Assembly (NCBI RefSeq): GCF_003014595.1
Contig: NZ_PYGK01000017.1
Location: forward strand, 1 to 64,000
Direction of reading: 5' to 3'
Origin: Chitinophaga ginsengisoli
Lineage (GTDB): Bacteria; Bacteroidota; Bacteroidia; Chitinophagales; Chitinophagaceae
Length of the DNA stretch: 64,000 nucleotides
The notes under the pieces: model-generated
What the model saw: the letters and a program-made list of their open reading frames with translations, nothing else
The model's database searches: none
Told to the model about the DNA's origin: nothing
Part shown: in pieces, positions 8,949 to 17,306 of the stretch
Layout: each line of letters starts with the position of its first letter
How positions within the stretch are numbered: position 1 is the stretch's first letter
Translations under genes and position numbers: made by a program

Positions 8949-9110
8949 GAAGCAACACGTTAAAATGATATCAGCCGTTAAGTAGAAAATATCAACTGTA
9001 ACCCTGCACTGACACAGGTCTCCGGAGATGCCTACCGTTCTTCCTATTACCTGTCCACCGGTCATCATATTGCATGTATTTATACCCCCTGCTTTCTATT
9101 TTGTATACAA

Positions 9111-11570
9111 ATGATTTCTATGCGGAAGATTCTATTACTCCTGGCCCTCCTATTGCCGGGATATGGCCTATTTGCTCAACAAACCTATGTATTTAAAGAA
9201 GGATTGATCAGCGGGCCCTGCCATCAATATGGCCGGACTGCCCTGTTTACAGACCAGCTGGCCTGGGCACTCTGCAATGGCGAGCTGAAAACACCTGTAA
9301 AGGGTGCTACCTCTTTCCCCGATGAAAAAGGTGCACAACAGCAATGGCAGGATATTACGGCCAACGCAGAAGGCTCTTTTGCCGGCCGTGTGATCAACAA
9401 TGGCTACCTGTATGTTTCCTACAATGCACCTAAAGCACAGACAGCCATCCTGAATGTGGCCGGTCACCAGATGGTGTATGTAAATGGTACTCCTCATGCT
9501 GGCGATATGTATCGCTATGGCTGGATGTACATCCCGGTACAATTACACCAGGGGAATAATGAATTTTATATTCGTACTGGTCGCAGCTTCGGCAGACAAG
9601 GCATCAAAGCAAGGCTGCTATTTCCCGAAAAACCCGTTTATATCAGCATCGCCGATTCTACTATGCCTTTTGTGGTAGCAGGCAATAACAATAGTGATAT
9701 GTGGGGTGCGGTAGTAGTAGTGAACACTTCTGCGCAAGCGCTTAAAAGCATGCAAATACAAGCTACTGTAAACGGTAAAACGGTTACTACTGCTATTCCT
9801 GAAGTAGCAGCCCTGAGCACCCGTAAAGTGGGCTTTAAGTTCGATGCTTCCGGTGCTGCAAACGAAGGCTACAACTGTACGCTGGTATTAAACAATCAGA
9901 AGAACACTATCGACAGTAAGACCTTTGCATTGACGGCCGTTACCAACAAAGATCACTACAGCAATACTTTCGTGAGTGATATAGATGGCAGTGTGCAATA
10001 CTACGCAGTAACGCCACAGTCAAATCCTGATGGCAAGGCACCTGCATTCTTCCTCTCTGTACATGGTGCAGAAGTACAGGCTATCAACCAGGCAAGTGCT
10101 TACAGATATAAAGACTGGGGCGTGCTGGTAGCACCTACCAACCGCCGTCCGCGTGGCTTCAACTGGGAAGACTGGGGCCGTCTCGATGCACTGGAAGTAC
10201 TGAACATCGGGATTAACAGTTTCCATCCGGATCCTGAAAGGATCTATCTGACCGGTCACTCTATGGGCGGACATGGCACCTGGTACCTGGGTGCTACCTA
10301 TGCCGGCAAATGGGCTGCTATTGCTCCCTGTTCCGGTTATCCTACCCTGATGGGATATGGCTCCGCAGACGGACTGATTCCTGATTCTCCCCGCAACAGT
10401 ACTGAACAGGTGCTGCTGAGGGCCAGCAATCCGAGCAACACTTTTAAACTGGCCACCAACTACAAAGCAGGTGGTGTGTACATTCTTCACGGCGACAGCG
10501 ATAAAGTTGTTTCCGTCGACTATGCAAGACAAATGAAAAAGATACTGGCTGATTTTCAGAAAGATTACAGCTATTATGAATATCCTGGCGGAGAACATTG
10601 GTATGGCGACACCTGCGTAGACTGGGGCCCTTTATTCCAGTATTTCAAATGGCATACTATTCCGGCAGATACCAGCGTGAATGAAATTGATTTCACTACC
10701 GCCAATCCTGCCATCTCGGCAACACATCACTGGGTACGCATCTTACAACAGCAGCATGCACTGGAATACAGCCGGATACAGCTCAGCAGGAACAAATCCC
10801 GCGACGCTATAACAGGTACTACTTCCAATATTGAAACACTTGCCATTGACCTGAAAGATGTTCCTGTAGGGAACACGCTCAGCATCACATTGGATAGCAA
10901 AGCGGCAGTGACTTACACCCGTAAAGCCGGCGACAGCCTGTTATACCTGCACAATGGCGCACAATGGACTGCAGGCGCAGCACCAACAGCTACTGATAAA
11001 GGCCCTGCACGGAATGGTACATTCAAGGAAGCATTCAACCATCGCATGGTGTTTGTTTACAGCACTGCAGGACAGCCCGCAGAAAATGAGTGGTCTTTAA
11101 ACAAAGCACGTTACGATGCAGAAACCTGGTATTACAGAGGTAATGGCGCTGTAGATATTGTTGCAGATAAAGATTTTGATGCAGCAAAATATCCTGATCG
11201 CGGTATCATTATTTATGGTAATGCAAGCACAAACAAAGCATGGAAACAATTGCTGCAAGGCGCTCCTGTACAGGTAACACGCGGAAAGGTAACGGTGGGT
11301 AAACAGGAATATGCCGGTGAAGGACTGGCTGCTTACTTCATGTGGCCAAGGGCTGACAGTAAAACTGCTTCTGTTGCCGTCATTGCCGGTACAGGTTTAG
11401 CAGGCATGCGCGCTGCAGATGCTAACCAGTACTTTGCTGGTGGCAGCGGTTTCCCTGACTATATGATCTTTAATGTTGATCTGCTGAAGGGCAATACTGC
11501 AGCAGTGAAAACAGCAGGCTTTTACAATAATGAGTGGCAGCTGGATGAAAAAGAAATGATCAGAAATTAA
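9111..11570 (+). CDS. Secreted alpha/beta-hydrolase (prolyl-oligopeptidase/esterase type)
   Basis: The protein of 819 residues has a signal peptide (about 1-22, ending LFAQ). A beta-sandwich-like N-terminal region (about 30-270) is followed by an alpha/beta-hydrolase domain. The nucleophile elbow is GHSMGGHGT with Ser384. The acid is probably Asp464 in HGDSDKVV and the base His496 in PGGEHWYGD, so a complete triad is visible. The C-terminal 280 residues have no clear family. It would act in the periplasm or outside as a carboxylester hydrolase or peptidase; substrate unknown. ATG at codon 4 (MRKILLL) is an alternative start. It stands alone, ended by a strong terminator. Confidence 0.8.
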   Translation: MISMRKILLLLALLLPGYGLFAQQTYVFKEGLISGPCHQYGRTALFTDQLAWALCNGELKTPVKGATSFPDEKGAQQQWQDITANAEGSFAGRVINNGYLYVSYNAPKAQTAILNVAGHQMVYVNGTPHAGDMYRYGWMYIPVQLHQGNNEFYIRTGRSFGRQGIKARLLFPEKPVYISIADSTMPFVVAGNNNSDMWGAVVVVNTSAQALKSMQIQATVNGKTVTTAIPEVAALSTRKVGFKFDASGAANEGYNCTLVLNNQKNTIDSKTFALTAVTNKDHYSNTFVSDIDGSVQYYAVTPQSNPDGKAPAFFLSVHGAEVQAINQASAYRYKDWGVLVAPTNRRPRGFNWEDWGRLDALEVLNIGINSFHPDPERIYLTGHSMGGHGTWYLGATYAGKWAAIAPCSGYPTLMGYGSADGLIPDSPRNSTEQVLLRASNPSNTFKLATNYKAGGVYILHGDSDKVVSVDYARQMKKILADFQKDYSYYEYPGGEHWYGDTCVDWGPLFQYFKWHTIPADTSVNEIDFTTANPAISATHHWVRILQQQHALEYSRIQLSRNKSRDAITGTTSNIETLAIDLKDVPVGNTLSITLDSKAAVTYTRKAGDSLLYLHNGAQWTAGAAPTATDKGPARNGTFKEAFNHRMVFVYSTAGQPAENEWSLNKARYDAETWYYRGNGAVDIVADKDFDAAKYPDRGIIIYGNASTNKAWKQLLQGAPVQVTRGKVTVGKQEYAGEGLAAYFMWPRADSKTASVAVIAGTGLAGMRAADANQYFAGGSGFPDYMIFNVDLLKGNTAAVKTAGFYNNEWQLDEKEMIRN

Positions 11571-11581
11571 ATGCAGTGTAT

Positions 11582-11625
11582 AAATAAAGATGCCGCGGGG
11601 AAGATTCTCCGCGGCATCTTTATTT
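11582..11625 (+). terminator. Strong intrinsic terminator
   Basis: A perfect 17-bp stem (11582-11598 with 11609-11625) and a 10-base loop; the right arm ends in TTTATTT. It is placed 12 bases after the hydrolase stop. Confidence 0.9.
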
Positions 11626-11791
11626 ATATGGTTAAACAGCTTTACATGATTTGAGGAAGAAAAGCATACGACTTCCTACAAGATGTGTATAATTGCCCAT
11701 AACCGTTACACATCATCCATGTTCATTTCGCATGGCATAGTTTATGTTTTTCTGTAGGGTAAACTATTCTTCATTTTAAAAGCTCCAGATT

Positions 11792-12499
11792 ATGACACCT
11801 CTGAATTATGCCAGCAAGGGTCTGTTAACCATTTTAGCCCTGACAGGATTGTTTACCTTCTCATCATGCAGTAAAGATGATGATGATACAACTGTCGACC
11901 CGGATGCAACTGTTAAAATTGTAAACGTGTTACCTGATGCGGGTAGTGTAAACGTATTCAACGGATCAAGCAAACTGAATTCCTCCGCCATTGCTTATGG
12001 TGAATCTACCGGGTATATGAATGTAAAAAAGGGAGATGCTACCTTTGATTTCAAAGCATCTGTGTCGGGCAACACCGTATTATCGGCACCGGTAAAATTT
12101 GAGAAAGGTGAAAGTTATTCACTGTTTGCTGCTGGAGAAACAAATGGCAACACAACGGTAGGTATACTTACGAAAGATGATCTCAGCGCACCGGCATCAG
12201 GTATGGCCGCGATCCGCTTTGTGCATGCAGGAAGCGACGCCCCCACTGTCAACTTCCTGGCGAACGACAGCCTGCTGCAGGGCAGTGTGGCGTACAAATC
12301 AGCTACCGGATTTAAACAACTGGCTGCAGGGACCTACACTATAAAACTGAATAACGCTACCAACGGAGAAACCATCATCAGCCGCTCCAGTGTTGTGCTG
12401 ACCGCCGGGAAGTTGTATACAGTGGTGGCACAGGGGCTGACAAATGCAACACCAGTTATTGAACAACCATTTGCACTGAATGTAATGGCTAATAATTAG
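11792..12499 (+). CDS. DUF4397 domain lipoprotein
   Basis: A lipoprotein of 235 residues: the hydrophobic signal ends in TFSSC, with the lipidated Cys near residue 27, followed by an acidic SKDDDDT linker. The body has two DUF4397-type halves (KIVNVLPDAGSVNVFNG from about 43, and IRFVHAGSDAPTVNFLAN from about 145), which form a pair of Ig-like beta domains. The family sits on the cell surface or in the periplasm with unknown ligand. It is convergent with the next gene and separated from it by a terminator hairpin. Confidence 0.8.
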   Translation: MTPLNYASKGLLTILALTGLFTFSSCSKDDDDTTVDPDATVKIVNVLPDAGSVNVFNGSSKLNSSAIAYGESTGYMNVKKGDATFDFKASVSGNTVLSAPVKFEKGESYSLFAAGETNGNTTVGILTKDDLSAPASGMAAIRFVHAGSDAPTVNFLANDSLLQGSVAYKSATGFKQLAAGTYTIKLNNATNGETIISRSSVVLTAGKLYTVVAQGLTNATPVIEQPFALNVMANN

Positions 12500-12531
12500 T
12501 ATCACTAGTCCTACACGCGTATATACAAAAA

Positions 12532-12559
12532 GAACCCGCCTCATTTCTGAGACGGGTTC
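12532..12559. terminator. Intrinsic terminator between convergent lipoprotein genes
   Basis: The stem GAACCCGCCTCA / TGAGACGGGTTC has one mismatch and a TTTC loop. CCGTTTTTT follows on the plus strand. It serves the DUF4397 gene and perhaps the opposite gene. Confidence 0.8.
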
Positions 12560-12583
12560 CCGTTTTTTATGCAAGTAATTCGC

Positions 12584-13363
12584 TTACCAGTTCAGGTTGA
12601 AATTGCTGCCACCAGTAACGGCGAATACAGCTTTCTTGTTACCCTGGAAGGTAATAGTACCTTCATATTTGAAAGCATTACCTTTTGAATCTGCACCAGT
12701 GATCTTCACAGTAGCAGTACCAGAAACGATTTCATGAGACTGTTTGTCGATCTTGATGTTAGATGACTCGTAGTGAACAGCGCTGGTGAAAGAAGGCAGA
12801 TCAGTTGTCTTGGATACAAATTTACCAGCACGATCAAAGGTCTGGCTAACTTCCCAGGCAGGGCTGGTTTCACCTAAACCTCTTACATAGTACTTTGCAG
12901 TAGCACTGTCAACAGTTGCAAACTTAGAAGTTTCGATGCTGGTCTTACCGTTGAATGTAAATGTAAACTGATAAGGAACAGCGTTAGGTGCAGTACCATT
13001 ACAAGCCAGTGTATACAACCAGCTCAGCTTGTAGTCATAAGAAACGCCTTCGCTGGTACCTGCATGGCTGATGCTGCCGTCAGTAGATTTACCACAGAAG
13101 TCACTCAGCTTTCCGCCATCTGCTTTTCTGGCCTGAAGCGCCACAACTGCAGTTGTAGCAGTGCCTAACTGTTCGGTGATACCACCCTGATTAACGAAAG
13201 TCTGAGACACGACAGAAGCTGCCTGGTCTTGTGTTACACCAGGATTTTCTTTAGTGCTGTCATCTTTCGAACAGGAAACAATGCCAAAAGAGATGCCCGT
13301 AGCCACGACGAGTAATAACAGTGTAGCTTTGCTGGTAGCAAAGGAGAGACGTGGTCTTCTCAT
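12584..13363 (-). CDS. Hypothetical lipoprotein
   Basis: The protein of 259 residues has a positively charged start (MRRPRLSF), a hydrophobic stretch and a lipobox GIVSC with Cys near residue 31, followed by SKDDS. The rest is beta-rich and Thr/Ser-rich: it has no membrane segments and two cysteines spaced for a possible disulfide (DFCGKS and TLACNG). I do not recognise a named family. It would be anchored to the outer or inner membrane. No operon partner is apparent. Confidence 0.75.
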   Translation of the reverse strand: MRRPRLSFATSKATLLLLVVATGISFGIVSCSKDDSTKENPGVTQDQAASVVSQTFVNQGGITEQLGTATTAVVALQARKADGGKLSDFCGKSTDGSISHAGTSEGVSYDYKLSWLYTLACNGTAPNAVPYQFTFTFNGKTSIETSKFATVDSATAKYYVRGLGETSPAWEVSQTFDRAGKFVSKTTDLPSFTSAVHYESSNIKIDKQSHEIVSGTATVKITGADSKGNAFKYEGTITFQGNKKAVFAVTGGSNFNLNW

Positions 13364-13779
13364 AGAATAGAGATTTTAATTGATTTGTGATATAATTGAA
13401 TTAATGCTTACGAACTTACATGACTTATTTACTCCCCTTACCCCTGTAAATCTATGTTAATATAATTACAATTCATAATATAACTGGAGAATTAACAATT
13501 GGTATCGCATGCACGCGCTTATTCACTTCACAACTCATTGCATTACAGGTAGAAAAAGCTGGATACCTTGTGAGAACATGACCTCCCCCATGCCGATGTT
13601 GTCATTTTACGATCTATAAAACGGACTTTATCGTGCAATTAGTATATGCGCTGCCGATTATCGGCTTATTATATCCGTAGAGGCGTTATATCTACCTGAT
13701 TCACAATAAAAAAGGATGCCCTTGGGCATCCTGAAAATATTCGGCATAAAGGAATGTGCTCCCTTTTGTCAGTTTAATT
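13364..13779. other. Intergenic region, AT-rich
   Basis: These 416 bases contain no credible ORF. They hold the upstream region of the lipoprotein gene, a small GCCGATTATCGGC hairpin near 13653, and the terminator at 13708-13732. I see no promoter box that fits the consensus. Confidence 0.6.
13708..13732 (-). terminator. Terminator of the DUF1080 gene
   Basis: On the minus strand a 9-bp stem (AGGATGCCC/GGGCATCCT) is followed by TTTTTT. It lies 48 bases past the DUF1080 stop. Confidence 0.85.
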
Positions 13780-14553
13780 TTATAACTCCCTGATCCAGAT
13801 ATTCCTGAAACTCAGTGGCTCACTCTTATCGCCATGTGCCTGCAGTTTAATAGGGCATGCGCCATGTGCTTTTGCATAAGAGGCTTTTCCGATGTATTTG
13901 GTAGGTCCCTGTAATTCGGTATTGTTCTGTACCAGTACACCGTTGAAGAAAACAGTTACCCTGGCCGGAGATTGCAGGGAACCATCACTGTTAAAACGGG
14001 GAGCAGTCCATACGATATCATATGTCTGCCATTCTCCCGGTTTACGGTTCGCATTTACCAGTGGGGGAGTCTGTTTATAGATACTGGCAGCCTGGCCATT
14101 CACGTATGTTTTGTTGTTGAAGTTGTCCAGGATCTGCAGTTCATAACCATCATCACCTTTTCCGGTAGAAGCGAGGAATAAACCACTGTTACCTCTTCCC
14201 TGTCCTGTACCGGTAATATCCTTCGGTATACGCCATTCGATATGCAGCTGGTAATTGGTGAACGATCTCTTTGTTTGGATGTTACCGGTGCTTTTGTCTA
14301 CCGTAAAGGCTCCTCCTCCTACTTTCCATTTGGCAGGTTGTTCCGGATTGTCAACGGATACCCATTGGTCCAGGCTTTTCCCGTCAAACAGGACAATAGC
14401 ATCGGAAGGCGCTTCTGTAGTCACCTTTCCGGGTGTAACAACTGTCGGTACCGGTTCCCATACTTCCGTATCTTCAGGCTTCGACTGCGCAAATAACGTG
14501 GCTGAGAGCACAACAGCAGCAGCCGTTGTAAACGTTTTCTTGTACATGATCAC
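13780..14553 (-). CDS. DUF1080 (3-keto-disaccharide hydrolase-like) secreted protein
   Basis: The protein of 257 residues has a signal peptide (about 1-23, ending LFAQ). One DUF1080 domain follows (about 50-257), starting IVLFDGKSLDQW and containing NSGLFL, GYELQILDNF and the final PLSFRNIWIREL. The fold is a jelly-roll like LamG. Recent work on the family assigns some members to hydrolysis of 3-keto-glycosides, others only to binding. It acts in the periplasm or at the surface. It is monocistronic, divergent from the MoxR operon. Confidence 0.85.
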   Translation of the reverse strand: MIMYKKTFTTAAAVVLSATLFAQSKPEDTEVWEPVPTVVTPGKVTTEAPSDAIVLFDGKSLDQWVSVDNPEQPAKWKVGGGAFTVDKSTGNIQTKRSFTNYQLHIEWRIPKDITGTGQGRGNSGLFLASTGKGDDGYELQILDNFNNKTYVNGQAASIYKQTPPLVNANRKPGEWQTYDIVWTAPRFNSDGSLQSPARVTVFFNGVLVQNNTELQGPTKYIGKASYAKAHGACPIKLQAHGDKSEPLSFRNIWIREL

Positions 14554-14816
14554 AATAATTTAATTCCCTAAGTTAAAAATAGATCCCACAAATAGCAATC
14601 CGGTCATCATTTTTAATTACATGGCAATAGATTTGTATATATCCATCCCTGTCAGTATCTTAGATTGATAATTCTGGTATGTTAGAGTATTATTGTTCAT
14701 GTTGACCTCTACGGGACAAATCTGCAACATGTGAATTGCCATTACCGCACACAAATAATCCTTTGACAAAACGAGAAAACCTACGCGAAGCAATACGCGC
14801 GCCAACGCATTAGAGA

Positions 14817-15449
14817 ATGACACTGACCGAATTTATATCATCACTGATCAATGAGGGGAAAGTAACGGTAGCGCCGTTCATCAAACCGTTTGACCCGGAC
14901 GACATCCGTTTAGCCAATGTACATCTGAAGCAACATTACGATGACGATAGTACGGATATGCCAGGACAGGTGCCACCTTATGACCCTGAGGCAGCCCTCT
15001 GGGCCGCCTGCTACCTGTATAGGGCTGTCCAGTTCATCCAGATCCGGCGGCTGGGAGAGGACGATATAAAGGCGCACCTGCTGCCCTTCACCGGTGTACA
15101 TTCACCCTCAGCCGTATATGCTGCTGACCTGACATTGCGCTATATGCCCGGTCTTTTTGATCTTGCGAAAGGACTAGGCCCCGGAGATCCATTAGTAAAA
15201 GAACTGGAGATCATGGCTGCACAATGGCCATTATCCATGGCTGCCGTCGCGGCCATTGTACCCGAAGATCTCTCCCTGATCATGCAGCATCCGTCGCTGA
15301 AAATAGCATATATCGACAGGATCATCCATGCGAGGGATTTTCGCAAATGCCGCCATCCGGAATGCCTGCCACTGGTGCAGGAAGCTCTTGGCTCGCATGC
15401 CGCAATACTCTGGCCTGAATTTGAAATTGACCTTACTGTTCATACATAA
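14817..15449 (+). CDS. Hypothetical protein, first gene of the MoxR operon
   Basis: The protein of 210 residues has no signal peptide or membrane segment and is rich in helices (WAACYLYRAVQFIQIRR, MAAQWPLSMAAVAAIVPED). I do not recognise a named domain from sequence. It ends three bases before the MoxR gene, and the whole operon is tightly packed. By position it is likely one of the small accessory (bpX-type) components of a MoxR-vWA-propeller system, serving as adaptor or substrate-recognition subunit. That role is inference from context only. Confidence 0.7.
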   Translation: MTLTEFISSLINEGKVTVAPFIKPFDPDDIRLANVHLKQHYDDDSTDMPGQVPPYDPEAALWAACYLYRAVQFIQIRRLGEDDIKAHLLPFTGVHSPSAVYAADLTLRYMPGLFDLAKGLGPGDPLVKELEIMAAQWPLSMAAVAAIVPEDLSLIMQHPSLKIAYIDRIIHARDFRKCRHPECLPLVQEALGSHAAILWPEFEIDLTVHT

Positions 15450-15452
15450 ACA

Positions 15453-16604
15453 ATGGAACCTATTACCTTTGAATCCCCGCTGGTAGACAAACTGAATGAT
15501 GTACTACAGCAACTGAAACAGACTTTTGTCGGCAAGGATGACATCATTGATCTCATGGGCATCTGCCTGGCAGGACGCGAAAACATCTTCCTGTTCGGTC
15601 CTCCTGGTACAGCTAAAAGCGCCATGGTACGTGAACTCGCCCGCCAGCTGGATGTGAAAACGTTCGAATACCTGCTGACCCGCTTTACGGAACCCAATGA
15701 ATTGTTCGGTCCCTTCGATATCCGCAAACTGAGAGACGGCGATCTGGTCACCAATACAGAAGGGATGTTGCCCGAAGCGTCGCTCGTGTTCCTGGATGAA
15801 TTACTGAATGCGAACAGTGCGATCCTCAACAGCCTGCTCATGGCCCTGAATGAAAAGATCTTCCGCAGGGGTAAGGAAACCAGACACCTGCCTGCGCTGA
15901 TCTTCATCGGCGCCAGTAACCACCTTCCGGAAGACGAAGCCCTGCAGGCGCTGTTTGACAGGTTCCTGATCAGGGTACGCTGCGAGAATGTAGACCCGGC
16001 ACTGTTGGAAAATGTACTGCAGGCGGGCTGGGGACTGGAACAAAAGCAGGCCACCGGGAATAGTGGTATTCCTGCTGAAGACCTGCGCGCCCTGCAGCAA
16101 CTGAATACAACAATAGACCTGAGCGGTATCAGGCCTGAATATATTATGCTGATTGAACAGCTGCGTAATGCAGGTGTACAGATCTCCGACAGGCGCGCCG
16201 TAAAGCTGCAACGCCTTATTGCAGCAAGCGCGCTACTTTGCAAACGCAAGGCTGCTATCCTCTCAGATCTCTGGATATTACGCTACATCTGGGATACAGA
16301 AGAACAGATCGAGATCATTGCCGGTATTGTGAATACATCTGTGGAGAAAGCTGACGCACATGCACAGGAACATCCCCGCGCCCACAACAGTGGTATGCCT
16401 GATCCGGAAGCCATTTACCGTGATGTGCAGCAACTGCATGTGCAATGGGACGATCCGGAAACACCGGCTGCTGCCCGCGCACTGATCAAAGACCGGCTGC
16501 GTAGCCTGAACAGCCGTTGTGAATGGATCAGCAATACCACGCAGCGTAACTACGTATTACAACCCATAGATGCCCTCTGGAAGAAAATATTGCAATCTGC
16601 ATGA
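15453..16604 (+). CDS. MoxR-family AAA+ ATPase (RavA-like)
   Basis: The protein of 383 residues has an AAA+ core at about 20-330. Walker A is GPPGTAKS (49-56), Walker B VFLDE (112-116) and sensor 1 Asn156 in GASNHLPED; the arginine-finger region is ALFDRFLIR (167-175). MoxR ATPases work as hexameric remodelling chaperones together with a vWA-domain protein. The C-terminal part (about 225-383) is helical, as in RavA. It overlaps the next gene by four bases (ATGA), which suggests translational coupling. All catalytic residues are present, so it should be active. Confidence 0.9.
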   Translation: MEPITFESPLVDKLNDVLQQLKQTFVGKDDIIDLMGICLAGRENIFLFGPPGTAKSAMVRELARQLDVKTFEYLLTRFTEPNELFGPFDIRKLRDGDLVTNTEGMLPEASLVFLDELLNANSAILNSLLMALNEKIFRRGKETRHLPALIFIGASNHLPEDEALQALFDRFLIRVRCENVDPALLENVLQAGWGLEQKQATGNSGIPAEDLRALQQLNTTIDLSGIRPEYIMLIEQLRNAGVQISDRRAVKLQRLIAASALLCKRKAAILSDLWILRYIWDTEEQIEIIAGIVNTSVEKADAHAQEHPRAHNSGMPDPEAIYRDVQQLHVQWDDPETPAAARALIKDRLRSLNSRCEWISNTTQRNYVLQPIDALWKKILQSA

Positions 16605-17305
16605 AAGAGATGATCATCGTGCTTGCCATGGCTGATATGACAGCACTCGGCAGTATACGCACATGGCCAGGCCTGCTGGTGGCAGCCACCGGAGATGAGA
16701 TCTGGGTGAGAGGCATTGCGCCGGATACAACGGATATACAGCTCCGTAAACTGCCGGCAAAACACACCTTCCTGGCAGATACACAGGAACGTTTATTCCT
16801 GCCGGGGAAACATACGCCACACGACACGCTTAAAAAGATGTCATGGGAGGCCATTGCCTCTTTTATCACGGTGGAACTTCCCGTATCTGCCATGCCCGCC
16901 CACGCAGGCGAGGACTATGCGGTACGGCTGGCGCCCACCACAGTAACCGGGGAACCTTTCGCTATACTGACCTCCCTGGAGCATTGGAAGGCATATGCTG
17001 ACACCGCGCCACTGATCAGATTACAGAGATTGAGTTTCGCCGTATGTGAAACAGGTGAAGTGTTGATCATTGGCACACCGGTGCCATCTATGCCAGGTAA
17101 AGTATTTACATTACGTGACAATATCCTGTTGCCGGCTGGTTACGATTTTGACCCTCCGGTTATTGGTCAGCTCATTCCCAAATGGTCCGGAACAGAGAGT
17201 GATACATTACTCCTGTTTCGCGTAGATGGTCAATGGGAAAAGATACCCGGGCAGGTTTTTGTACGCGCTTCCAGAAGCGCTATCCGTCTCACTAACACTT
17301 TCTGA
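16601..17305 (+). CDS. Hypothetical MoxR-system accessory protein
   Basis: The protein of 234 residues has no signal peptide. It starts with alternating beta strands (LLVAATGDEIWVRGIAP), and the repeated pattern RLQRLSFAVCETGEVLIIGTPVPSMPG could be two small beta domains. The start overlaps the MoxR stop (ATGA) and its stop lies one base before the next start, so coupling is tight. I assign no named family. It is probably one of the small bpX-type components that accompany MoxR and vWA proteins in ternary systems. Confidence 0.7.
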   Translation: MKEMIIVLAMADMTALGSIRTWPGLLVAATGDEIWVRGIAPDTTDIQLRKLPAKHTFLADTQERLFLPGKHTPHDTLKKMSWEAIASFITVELPVSAMPAHAGEDYAVRLAPTTVTGEPFAILTSLEHWKAYADTAPLIRLQRLSFAVCETGEVLIIGTPVPSMPGKVFTLRDNILLPAGYDFDPPVIGQLIPKWSGTESDTLLLFRVDGQWEKIPGQVFVRASRSAIRLTNTF

Positions 17306-17306
17306 A

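Noticed and set aside
17226..17306. The upstream in-frame ATG as start of the vWA-like gene
   Set aside because: It would overlap the previous gene by 80 bases; ATG 17307 follows the preceding stop by one base and fits the packing of the operon.
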